A stretch of 64,000 nt of DNA from Paralithodes platypus (taxonomy: Eukaryota; Arthropoda; Malacostraca; Decapoda; Lithodidae): contig CM064530.1 of assembly GCA_032716605.1 (NCBI GenBank), positions 4,700,533 to 4,764,532 of the forward strand, read 5' to 3'. Below, piece after piece: positions 44,230 through 53,411 of this stretch (positions are counted from its first letter, which is position 1; each line of letters opens with the position of its first letter). A program made the translations under genes and the position numbers. A model generated the notes under the pieces. The model was not told where the DNA came from, searched no databases, and saw nothing but the letters and a program-made list of their open reading frames with translations.

Positions 44230-45728
44230 ACAGTAGATCCTCTGGAAAAAGGCAAACTAGGCCTGTGTATCCAGCTCAGTACCAGTACTTGCACTGCTGC
44301 GGTCGTTCACGGTGTTGGCGGCGGCGGTAGCAGACGCAACATTTTTACTATTCTGTATTTTTGCGTTATAATCAAACTTCAAATCTTGTCTTCCCCATGC
44401 TTTATCAAGATTACTTTCAAACTCCCTTATTGATTCGGAATCGACTACATACTGGGGCAGTGCGTTCCACTCATTTACCACTCTATCATGCGTTCCACTC
44501 ATTTACCACTCTATCACAAAATTAGTTCTTTGCCTTCTCAAGCCTATTTCTTTCTTTGTAAATTTTCTTAGAGTGTCCTCTCGTTCTTGTTCCCTCCCGC
44601 ATCAAGAAGATACCTTCACACACATCCTCATCATACATTCCTGACACTAACTTAAAAGTCTCTATCATATCCCCTCTCTTTCTACTATATGCCAGTGTCC
44701 TCAACCTCTGCTCATAGCCCGCGTTCTTCAACGTTGGTACTAGCTTGCTAGCTCTCCTCTGCACTTTCTCCACTGCTTCTATATCCTTTACCATATATGG
44801 AGCCCACACCTGGTTCGCATATTCCAGGTGCGGCCTAACCAGCGCTGTATAGAGATTCCTGAAGATTTCTTCGTCAAGTGACACAAATGTCCTCCTTATC
44901 AGCCCTACAATTCTATTGGCTTTGTTTATCTTTTCCGCTAAATGTTCTGAGAAATTTAACTTATTGTCTATCACTACTCCTATATCCTTTTCTGCATTCA
45001 CTTCCTCCATCGCTTCATACATACTGTATCCTACCTTGTCTATCTTGCTTGTCCCAATCCGCATGTACTGTACTTGCATTTTTTTGGATGAAAAGGCATT
45101 AACCAATGCTCAGACCATCCCTTCATGCCCTCCAATCTCCTTGAAGCAAACCCACATCTTCCTTACTTCTCACTCTTCTATACAGCTTAGTGTCATCCAC
45201 ATACAGGTATATCTCACTTCCATTAGTTATAACTTCAGGTAAGTCGTTGATAAATATAATTAACAGTAGTGGTCCCAACACAGATCCCTGAGGTACCCCA
45301 CTTGTAATTTCCCTCCACCCCGAGCCTATTCCATTCACCAGTACCCTCTGTCTCCGATCTTTCAGGAAGGCTTCTATCCATTTCACACATTTCTCCCCTA
45401 TATTATAGCTTCTAACTTTCTCTATTAACCTTTTATGTGGGACCTTATCGAAGGCCTTCATAAAATCGCAATATACCACGTCTATTACATCACCATCCTC
45501 TAGAATTTGCATCCAATCATCTACCACCTTAATTAGCTGTAGTACCGTCGACCTCCCCGGCAAGAATCCGAACTGTCTCCCACTAAAAAGTTGGTTTGAT
45601 TTCATATGCTCCATTATTCCTTCTCTAATTACCGTTTCCATTAGTTTACACACAACACTTGTCAAACTGACTGGTCTATAATTTCCTGGGTCATTTCTCT
45701 TTCCCTTCTTAAGCTTGATGGAGGTCTA
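44230..45728 (-). mobile_element. CR1/L2-like LINE, RT-to-3'-end fragment
   Basis: Minus-strand LINE beginning in the RT palm (KKGKRNDPGNYRPVSLTSVV near 45700), with the C-terminal part ending near 44257 and a short 3' UTR. It is 5'-truncated. Directly upstream (higher coordinate) lies a TTAA MITE. Confidence 0.78.
44257..45725 (-). pseudogene. CR1/L2-like reverse transcriptase, two frameshifts
   Basis: First piece (45123-45725): LMETVIREGIMEHMKSNQLF, QFGFLPGRSTVLQLIKVVDD, VVYCDFMKAFDKVPHKRL, GVPQGSVLGPLLLIIFINDL and the catalytic YLYVDDTKLY. A frame change near 45110 leads to KDIGVVIDNKLNFSEHLAEK, LYTALVRPHLEYANQVWAPY and RRASKLVPTLKNAGYEQRL (44522-45106). A second near 44520 leads to RVVNEWNALPQYVVDSESIR and FESNLDKAWGRQDLKF (44257-44502). 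A short direct repeat, CGTTCCACTCATTTACCACT, is tandemly duplicated at 44463 and 44490 and causes that shift. Confidence 0.82.
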
Positions 45729-45756
45729 AGGAGCTAACTAAAAAATCTCCCCTTAA

Positions 45757-46256
45757 CCCCTTCCATACCGGTGAAGTTTCTTATATTTTATTCTTGCTTT
45801 GCTTAGATGATTTTGTGCAGTTTAACCCTCCGGATCCGGGGGCCCTCATATGAGGCGGTTCGCTGTGTCCAGGGCCATTTTCGTACAGTCAAGCTTCATA
45901 ATTCAGTAGCTACTGATTGAGACCACCTAGAGCAGTCAGGTTTTTTGCATATTGTAGAACATCTTGTTGTCTGTAGACTGCCGTTGAGATGACATCGCTA
46001 CGACGCGTGGTTGCCGTGTTATGATGATTTTAGCGGCGCTTTTTACCTCGTATGAGGCCTCCCGGACTCCTAACCAAAATACGTTTTGCCTCATATGAGG
46101 CCTCCCGGATCCCAAGGGTTAACAAGGATCTGTAGTAGTAAAAAGGGTTAAGTGAGATAGTTCGAAGCCTGTTAATTGCTGGAGTCCCATTTTAAACCGA
46201 GTAAAATTGTCTAATAGTAACCAGAATAAAATTAAAATGACGCGGTACAGAAGGGG
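45757..46256. mobile_element. TTAA palindromic MITE carrying a nested TTAA MITE
   Basis: TTAA at 45753-45756 and 46257-46260. Ends CCCCTTCCATACCGG and, on the minus strand, CCCCTTCTGTACCGCG. Without the insertion at 45826-46118 it matches the intact 205-bp palindrome at 61818-62022. Confidence 0.85.
45826..46118. mobile_element. Nested TTAA MITE (293 bp)
   Basis: TTAA at 45822-45825 and 46119-46122. Ends CCCTCCGGATCCGGGGGCC and, on the minus strand, CCCTTGGGATCCGGGAGGCC. It contains repeats of CTCATATGAGGC. The flanks rejoin to GTTTAACAAGGATCTGTAGT, as in the related copy near 4548. Confidence 0.87.
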
Positions 46257-46269
46257 TTAAAGGGCTTAA

Positions 46270-46880
46270 CCTGACAAGCGCGATATAGACCTAGGGGCTA
46301 GGGTAGTTATTTGTGCATTTCTAGCCTTGGATTCTGACAGAATTAGTTATATTTACAATATAGAGCATTATTTGTTTTCGGTATGCTTTTATTTTACATA
46401 TATGATGTATATATATATGAACCTTCAAGAGTGCTAAAATAAGTTGGAAAAGCATTTGGGTGGTGAAAAACGAAGATATTGGCCACCCGGTCATAATCTC
46501 AGGCGAGAGAGAGGCACAGGCAACCCTCCCCTCTCGCTGTCTGTGAGTCAACTGAGGCGAGCGGGGCGGTGTGTGCCGGTGTCTGGGTGTTACATAACGA
46601 TCTTTTGTGCAACCCACTTGTGCTACATTATCGCGGGAGAGAAAAATAACCAACAAATGATGAAAATAAGAGGAAAAATTGGTGATAATTGAGGAGGGGG
46701 AGGGGGGAATAAGGTGGGGGGGGGGGTGAGAAACACATGGATGAGTACTAGAGGGGAATTTTCTCAACTAGAGACAAATTCCTTTGTTTTGATAGGCCCC
46801 TTTTTTTATGGTCTTGCTTCCGTGAGGCCTATCGCGTTCCCTATAGGAAGCCTTCCGTGAGGCCTATCACGCTTGCCGGG
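46270..46880. mobile_element. TTAA element (611 bp) beside the CenH3 histone-fold exon
   Basis: TTAA at 46266-46269 and 46881-46884. Ends CCTGACAAGCGCGATA and, on the minus strand, CCCGGCAAGCGTGATAGG. It contains a purine-rich run near 46690-46735 and no long gene. Its right edge is 31 bp inside the intron after the histone-fold exon donor. Confidence 0.8.
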
Positions 46881-46915
46881 TTAAAGGACATTTAACTCCC
46901 AAACCCATTACTGAC

Positions 46916-47076
46916 CTCATATCCTTGCCGATTGACTGTAGGATCTCCCTGACGATGCGGGAGAAAGGCAGCTTGGGGATGAGCAGCTGGCTCCCTCGCT
47001 GGTAGTGACGGATCTCACGCAGGGCCACAGTGCCGGCGCGGAAACGATGCTTGCGGGTCACTCCCTCCTTCCTTTG
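46916..47076 (-). CDS. CenH3/CENP-A-like histone, histone-fold exon (alpha-N to loop 1)
   Basis: This exon encodes the front half of an H3 histone fold. Seen: a 161-nt exon with acceptor CCATAG before 47076 and donor GAG/GTCAGT at 46916-46910. It translates to 53 residues plus two bases: [20 protein letters not shown], then [20 protein letters not shown], then [22 protein letters not shown] and KLPFxRxVREI are H3 signatures. Canonical H3 has KSTELLIRKLPFQR here; the [14 protein letters not shown] version is of the CenH3 kind. Loop 1 keeps canonical length and lacks the two-residue insertion of human CENP-A. Replication-dependent H3 genes are intronless and nearly invariant, so an intron-split, divergent copy points to a variant. 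The two final bases AG join an A in the last exon to make an arginine codon. A TTAA element ends 31 bp into the downstream intron. Confidence 0.88.
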
Positions 47077-47463
47077 CTATGGGGTGCAGGAAAGTTAGAT
47101 TGGGATGGTAAACTTCAAATCAAGTTATAATACACTTCACTCATGATACATGTAAAATTGTAGGATACCTAAACCTAAGATAAAGATAACACTTATTCTT
47201 ACAGATCCCTGGAAGAGGCTATTCAGTCAATGAATGGTGTCTAATCAGCTTGATCAGGGAAGGTTCAAGTCAGTTTTCAGCGGAAAGTAAATTTATTTTA
47301 CTTTGTAGCAAAGTACAGTAAGTTTAAACAGGGTGTCAAACGAAAGCAGAGTCCATTATTTAGTCTTCATTACTGTATATATAAAGATAAAATCATTGTT
47401 TGTAGTTCATATGTCTTGGCAAGTGATAAAATTGCCAAAACCATGCTATTTCATGTTTATTTT

Positions 47464-47665
47464 CGGTAAGAGTTGTGTTATCAGGCTTACCACTACCGAC
47501 ATACAGCATAACTCCTCTCTAAAACATTAACCTAACCTAACCTAGTATTCATGTAGTAATGAGAATACTAGGTTAGGTTAGGTTTTTTAGTTGGGTTAAG
47601 TATTTATAGATGATTTATGCTGTATGTCGGTAGTGGTACGCCCGATAACACAAACGTTATCTTAC
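47464..47665. repeat. Hairpin element in the CenH3 intron
   Basis: Arms GTTGTGTTATCAGGCTTACC / ACTACCGACATACAGCATA (47472-47511) pair with 47617-47654. The centre is AACCTAACCTAACCTAGTAT facing its complement. It is a foldback MITE of about 200 bp lying 390 bp upstream of the histone-fold exon. Confidence 0.82.
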
Positions 47666-48704
47666 CTTATTTTCTTTTATTCCTTTTTATATTCATTAAA
47701 GTCTTCAAAAAAAATATTCCGCTTTGACACCCTGGTAAGTTGGTAATGAAGAAAAATGGTATGGTAATAGTATAATGCAAAATGTAATGCGAAAACAAAA
47801 ATCAACTGTTTGGCAATTTTTTCTGCCAGGTGAAATAAGACTATAGCTTAGATAATAGGGAAAATATTACCGAAACTAACACTAATTTTTCCCATGGTTT
47901 TTAGGTAGTTAGTTACAATCCCCGGAAATTTTTATTTCTCCCATTATCCAAAAAAAATTAAAACTCAGATTGAAGTAATTTTCAGAGTAAATATACAATT
48001 TGTTGGTGCCTTTGGATACAGGATGGGTTGAGGGGGGGCTTAGCCTCCCTCACCCCCCATGACTTATTGAAATCAGCATCTATTTTGCCAGTAAGGAGCA
48101 TAAGATTTTCCCTGCTGTCAATAGGGAGTTTTTTTTATGTTTTTAGTGCTTTATATAGTGCTCATAAAATGTATTTCCAGAGGTTGAAACAAATATTAAT
48201 ATGATCTTTGTAACATCCTTATTCTATAATAGCCTTCAAATATTGAGAAATAATTAGTGGTAGTTTTGGTAACAAGTACCGATAATCGAGTTTAACCCTT
48301 CCTACCCGGGCAGCCTTTCTTAAGGACGGAGGCTGTATCCGGGCGATCTGGCTGAAAACACAACAAAAGTAAACTAAGGCTAAGCTCGCTTAATATACTA
48401 CCTACATTAATCAAACATATGTCAAAATGGGCGCCTTACCTTGCCGCGTAGAATGGCGTTGAGTAGAGCTTTCTAGCTCAAGTAGTTCAGGAGTTATGGT
48501 GATGGAAGTGGAGGTAACTTTTGCCGCGTATTTACCTCGCCGCGTCCGAACGCGCAACCGCGGCCCAGGCTACGACGAACGTTTTGACTCGTCGCTCTAC
48601 CTTGAATTATGGCGGGAAGCGATTTTTTAGTGTTTTATTGTTTATTATGCCATATATTATTGTTATTATATTTTCACTCAATAAATATATTTTTCTGAAG
48701 TAAT

Positions 48705-49055
48705 TTGTGTCTCTGTCACTTATACTTAGTTTTATTGTTATTATTATAGTAGTTATTATTATTTATACTGGACTATGGTAATTGATAGTGTCATTTTCAC
48801 TTCTTTATTGTTAGGAATATATATTTTAGTGTCACTTTCACTTGTTCATATTATTCTGAAGGCACTTATTATTACTTATGTGTCTCTTTCACTTAGACTT
48901 AGTTTTATAGTCATTATTATAGTAGTTATGATTATTTATACTGGACTATGGTAATTGATAGTGTAATTTTCACTTCTTTATTGTTAGGAATATATATATT
49001 TTAGTGTCACTTTCACTTGTTCATATTGTTCTGAAGGCACTTATTATTACTTATG
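48705..49055. repeat. About 197-bp direct duplication in the piggyBac left part
   Basis: A block beginning GTGTCTCTGTCACTTATACT at about 48706 is repeated from about 48890, including TTATACTGGACTATGGTAAT and GGAATATATA in each copy. The second copy runs into the Jockey-like LINE at 49056. The AT-rich repeat units also share TCACTTTCACTT motifs. Confidence 0.75.
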
Positions 49056-50172
49056 TATTAAACTTAGCCTCCTATGCAGATGACATAACACTCACATGCA
49101 CACACCATGACCCAAAAAGAGCAACAGATCTCCTTCAACCCTATCTCAACACACTACATGGCTGGTGCACTACAAACAGACTTAATCTAGCCCCAGCCAA
49201 ATCCACCGCAACCCTGCTCACAAGTTGGACAGAACACGAATACATCCCTCAACTCACCATAAACAACACACCCCTAACACATACCCAAAATCCTAGGAGT
49301 AACATATGATATTCAAACAGCACACCACAAACATTAAAAAGAAACTGACACCCAGACTTAACGCCTCAGGTCACTTGCTCACACAAAATTTGGACACAAC
49401 AAAGAAACTACCACCACAGTATATAAACAATACATAAGATCAGTGATGGAATACGCAAGCCCAGCCTGGGCTTCTAACCTAGCTGAAACACATCATAAGA
49501 CCTTACAGACTATTCAAAACAAAGCCCTGAAGATCATTACAGGCTGCACAGCTACTTCACCCACAGATCACCTACATCAAGAAACCAAAATCCTCAAAGT
49601 CAAACACCATCTGGACATGAGAGGCACTCAATTCCTGACAGCAGCCTCCACAAACCAAGACCACCCACTAAACTACATGGCAACACACCCACAGACACCA
49701 AGAAATATCAAAACAACACCCACCACACGGTATCACACACAATTATTGTCCTCTCTCCCTCCCTGCCCACCCCGAACCAAGTTCCAGAAGCACATCCATA
49801 CTCATATCTCTCACCTATCCATCCACTCACTCACAGACAACATGCAGCTGCATGCACGACCTCCCGAAATCCTTCCGAATCCTCCCTTCCTCGCGAGGAC
49901 AGAGTCCACCTGGCCAGGCTGAGATGCGGACACCATCGAGCTATCAGAAGAGACTGGATGACTCCGTTGTCGACGCCTGCCCGGGATGTAACACAGCACC
50001 CCATACCATTAAACACATCATAGAAGACTGCATTTCACACAACCACTTACGCCAACAACACAATCTACACTCAATGAGAGCTCTGTGGGAAAGCCCGATC
50101 GTGGCCATGGCCTTTCTCAGGGACTCGGGGCTGTTCGGCCAGGCAGCTTAGGGAACAACAACAACAACAACT
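49056..50172 (+). mobile_element. Jockey-like LINE, 5'-truncated, with AAC tail (inside piggyBac element)
   Basis: This LINE is inserted in the piggyBac element, in the opposite direction to the transposase. It encodes the RT end: YADDITLTCTHHDPKRATDL near 49070, MEYASPAWASNLAETHHKTL at 49443, and the C-terminal zinc-binding block CPGCNTAPHTIKHIIEDC near 49980, ending RDSGLFGQAA with a stop at about 50150. The 3' end TTCGGCCAGGCAGCTTAGGG plus AACAACAACAACAAC matches the SINE tail. Possible target duplication TTATGT on both sides. Several frame changes show decay. The clade call rests on the RT/C-terminal style and is tentative. Confidence 0.75.
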
Positions 50173-50242
50173 TTATGTCTCTTTGTCTCTTTTACTTACT
50201 TAGTTATATTATTATTATTATTATTGAGTGTCACTATCACTG

Positions 50243-52903
50243 TCACTTACACTTCAATAGTTTGCCAGTGTGGAAATCATTGAAGCAGGTGTCAGCACAC
50301 AGTCCCACCTGACACTCGAGGCATTGCCAAGTGGTTTTTGTGGGTTTGCTTGGTCGTCGAGTTGTGCGGGTGCACACATAGCACCTCTTCTGCATCCTTA
50401 TTCGGCTGTTAGGACCCTGGAAATGAAGGGCGACGAGCTGGTGCTTCCTGAAGAACTCGGAACACCCTATTCTGTCCATCATGCCTGGTCCTTGTAGTGG
50501 CCTCCCTGGTGTACCCGCATCTTTTACCAGGAGCTCATGTATCAGCTGCTTTTGGAAGGTCCGCAGGCTCTTGTACTTGATGACTGGACACCTCAAACGG
50601 TAGATGTTGTACACGTTGAGGACAGACATATCTACTGTATGCAGGACAAACTTCTTGTACCACCTGCAAGATGTTCGCATGCAGTCTATGAAGCCCATCT
50701 GCATGTCGGACTTGTCGACGAGGCGCATGTTCAGGTTATAGTCCAGAACAGCAGCTGGTTTTGTGATAGGGTTCTTCATTTTTCGGTCCACCTTCCCTGT
50801 GGGGACCATCTCTGCTTTGTGGCATGTGGTGAGGAGGTTGACCTTGCGCTGGTCATGCCAGTGGATGGAGAGGATGGGGCCACTCTTCTTATGGAAGATG
50901 TCCGTCTTCTTAGTTTTGGTTGGGTAGGCTGGCATGCCCTTCCTCTTCCCCTTCACTGTGCCGACAGTTCCGGTCTTGCGGTCATGGAGGTACTTGGCGA
51001 GGATAGGCGACGTGTAATAATTGTCGGTATAGAGGACGTGGTTGTCATGGAAGTACCTCTCCATCATCCTCTTTACCACAGCGCCGCCAAAACCAATGAG
51101 GGGGTCAATCTCCACCTCACCACCCTTGCCGCTGTAGACTATAAAGTCGAGCACATATCCCGTCTTGCAGTCGCAGAGGACGAAGAGCTTGATGCCGAAG
51201 CGGTGTCTCTTTGACGGGATATACTGTCGGAAGTGCAGCCTACCACGGGACAGGACCAGAGACTCGTCGATGCACAGCTTCTGAAATGGAATCAGGTAGG
51301 TGGAAAACCGATGACGTATCATGTCATACAGTTGCCTGATCTTCCAGAGTGTGTCGGGCTCGTGGACATGCATGTTATTTGTCAGGTGGAAATATGAGAG
51401 GATGTCGAAGTACCTATCCCTTGACATGAATTTGCCAAATGCTGGAGTCGTTGTGAGGTCGCCAGTTATCCAGTAGTCGGCCAGAACGTGCTTCTTTATG
51501 TGTCATCAGCATTGTGAGTGCCAAGAACACATATAATTCTGCCACAGTGAGAGCTCTCCATGCCATCATCTTGGCACTTGTCTTCCTGCCAAGAAAGTTT
51601 GAACAGATAGCCTGGTGGTGATTTGTCTCTTTGACAAGGTATTCCATGACTTCATTGTCGTAGAAGCCACAGAGAAGTTCACTGGGGGTGGCATTTGGGC
51701 CACAGGGATATGCTGGTGACACCCCAGAACCCTGTTGTACCTCGTCAAAGGCAGGAAAATCTGGCACAAAATCCGCCCCATCTGACCACACAAACATTTC
51801 AGCAGCTCGAGGACGAGGACGTGGAGCTGCAGCAGGCACACGCCCTGGACGCCCTGGCACACGCGGATGCCCAGGCAGATGCCCTGCACGCCCAGGCCCA
51901 GGGGCAGCGGCGTCGGCAGGCTGACCACGTCCACGACCTCGAGGTCCTTTGACTCTTCTTGTCGGGACTCCCTCTCCCTCTTCCTCTTCGTTTTCCTCTT
52001 CCTCAGGCGACGTCAGGTCATCTGGGGCAATGTTGGGGTTGTCAGCAGCCTCTCAGGAGACAACTCTGGTGAAGAATAGACCGGGCATCGACGGCGTGGG
52101 GCTGCGGGAGGTTGAGCAATGGGAGCCTCGGCCTCGGGAGTTGGGCTCCTTTTGCGGCTAGCCGTGGACTTTTCCGCAGGAAATAATGACCTACGATGCG
52201 GGGCCTGTGGTGGCACACTGTGGGAGGCCAATGACGCACTTGTAGAGGCCCTTTGGTCATCCTGAGGGACAGATGAAGCCGAGGGCTGTGGGTGGCCCTC
52301 CCGGCGTCCCGGGTCAAGGCGTCGGGACAAAGGAATGCGGGTGGTTGCTAGGCCTGGGTCGGCGTCACTCTCACTATCTACGCCTTCCCTCACTTTTTCT
52401 GCCTCCCTGCGTGCTTTCTTGGCTGCACTTTTCACTAAAGACTGTTTATAGAAGTATTTACCCACTTTCAAGGGCGTACGGGCAGGCAAAGGGGAAGGTC
52501 CTGGCGTAGGGCTAGGCCTACCCTGACCTACGAAACTAGGCAAAGGGGTTGGCTCTAGCACACTTGGTACTTCAATAGCACCTTCCTCCACCACTTCCAC
52601 ATCAGGATCATCACTACTATCACCCCCCTCAAATAAATCAACATTGTCATCAGCACCAAATCCCACAAAATCGTCAATTTCGCTCCCACTTCTACTCTGA
52701 ATATAGAGGTTTTTGTCCACAGAGCTTTCACCACTGCTCAAATCCGGGTTGAAAAGTTCACGTTGTATTGCACTCTCACTTAGCAAACGTTTCACTTTCC
52801 TTAGTTTCTTTTTCTTCTCGGTTGGCAGAGGCGTAGATGTTGCAAGCGGGGTAGCACTGGGACGCGCGGGAGATTGCACAGTATCGGATGCGTCGGAATT
52901 CAT
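50243..52903 (-). pseudogene. piggyBac transposase (DDE), two frameshifts
   Basis: This is the cut-and-paste transposase of the surrounding element. The N-terminal part (52903 to about 52030) starts MNSDASDTVQSPARPSATPL, is acidic and disordered, and includes a Lys-rich KKKKLRKVKR. After a frame change near 52030-52070 a Gly/Arg/Pro linker runs to 51860. The next part (to about 51450) has MEYLVKETNHHQA and ALTVAELYVFLALTMLMT, typical of piggyBac N-terminal helices. A second frame change near 51440-51470 leads to the 394-residue catalytic part at 51427. That part has IDES (D54), YTDNYYTS (D135) and VDKSD (D238, D241) as the acidic residues, then a Cys-rich C-terminal domain (CYVCTR, CLECQVGLCADTCF) ending at 50243. 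Catalytic and Cys-rich domains are uninterrupted, so few lesions separate it from activity. Assembly error is an alternative for either shift. Confidence 0.88.
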
Positions 52904-53172
52904 TTTTTTGCTGTAGCTCTCAATGGCGGCAACGTAGGAACTGATAAGCGTGGTAGTTGAGGCTTGGTGGCGCTACGATCGCCCCCGCAAAGTAAAATTT
53001 GCCCGCGCGAAATTTAAAGCACGCTTTCAAGCAAATGCCTTAGGTAAGGCATACCGGGTAGTGGCCCTTCAGCCGCGCTGTCCTTACCTAAGGCAGCCCG
53101 GGTAGGAAGGGTTAAGAGTAAAGTTGGTTAGTGGAGAGAACATAATAATAGACAAAACAATGTATGACCAAC

Positions 53173-53314
53173 CTTGGGCTTCATCATCTTGGAGCCCTTC
53201 TTCCTGCCGACGAGGGATGCTTTTGCCGCCATGGAGGGGGACTTGGCCGCCATGGAGGGGGACTTGGCCGCCATGGAGAGGGACTTGGCCCTTGGGGTGC
53301 CGACCGACTTACGC
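53173..53314 (-). CDS. CenH3/CENP-A-like histone, N-terminal tail exon
   Basis: This exon encodes part of the N-terminal tail of a centromere-type histone H3, which would sit in centromeric nucleosomes and specify where kinetochores form. Seen: the minus strand has an acceptor (TTTGCAG) before 53314 and a donor (AAG then GTTGGT) after 53173. The 142 nt give one base that completes a codon from an upstream exon, then 47 codons beginning RKSVGTPRAKSLS and ending SKMMKPK. The middle carries a heptad-like repeat, MAAKSPS twice plus two degenerate copies. The exon ends in phase 0, matching the next exon at 47076. The start RKS resembles the ARKS of canonical H3 tails, so a short first exon with the ATG should lie upstream; I did not find it. 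A basic, low-complexity, fast-evolving tail is normal for CenH3. Alternative: the tail of another divergent H3 variant. Confidence 0.78.
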
Positions 53315-53411
53315 CTGCAAAGTTATATACGTTAAGTTAGTCAGCGGAAATTTCTGGTTGTATACAAGACTGGAACACCTAAACCCAACGATTGCAAAAA
53401 GTCTTTCAGTA

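Larger units (their letters stand above)
48296..53111 (-). mobile_element. piggyBac element with complete termini and TTAA target duplication
   Basis: Termini are CCCTTCCTACCCGGGC at 48296-48311 and its exact complement at 53096-53111, flanked by TTAA at 48292-48295 and 53112-53115. Similarity continues a further 20 bp with mismatches (CTTAAGGAC against GTAAGGAC). The element is 4816 bp and fills most of a CenH3 intron, ending 57 bp from the tail exon's donor. It carries one transposase gene on the minus strand (50243-52903, two frameshifts). The non-coding left part holds a roughly 197-bp direct duplication and a Jockey-like LINE. The flanks rejoin as GATAATCGAGTTTAAGAG followed by AGTAAAGTTGGTTAGTGG-like sequence, which is a tRNA-SINE tail, so the target was a SINE. 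Confidence 0.92.
24419..53314 (-). other. Span of the CenH3-like gene (three exons, two giant introns)
   Basis: Summary of the gene model. Exons at 53173-53314, 46916-47076 and 24419-24575 are joined by introns of 6096 bp and 22340 bp. Phases are compatible (0 at the first junction, 2 at the second), and the joined product from the first visible codon is about 152 residues, close to the 140-160 usual for CENP-A. About 4.8 kb of the first intron is a single piggyBac insertion; without it the intron would be about 1.3 kb. The second intron is almost entirely transposable elements. The first coding exon is unassigned. RNA-seq or a cDNA would settle the model. Confidence 0.82.

Noticed and set aside
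47521..47590. CCTAACCTAACC tracts as internal telomere repeats
   Set aside because: They are only two or three units long and recur within dispersed MITEs (57580, 59275, 59690, 62440), so they belong to those elements.
50537..51214. 225-residue plus-strand open frame
   Set aside because: It is antisense to the piggyBac transposase catalytic domain and has no recognisable motifs.
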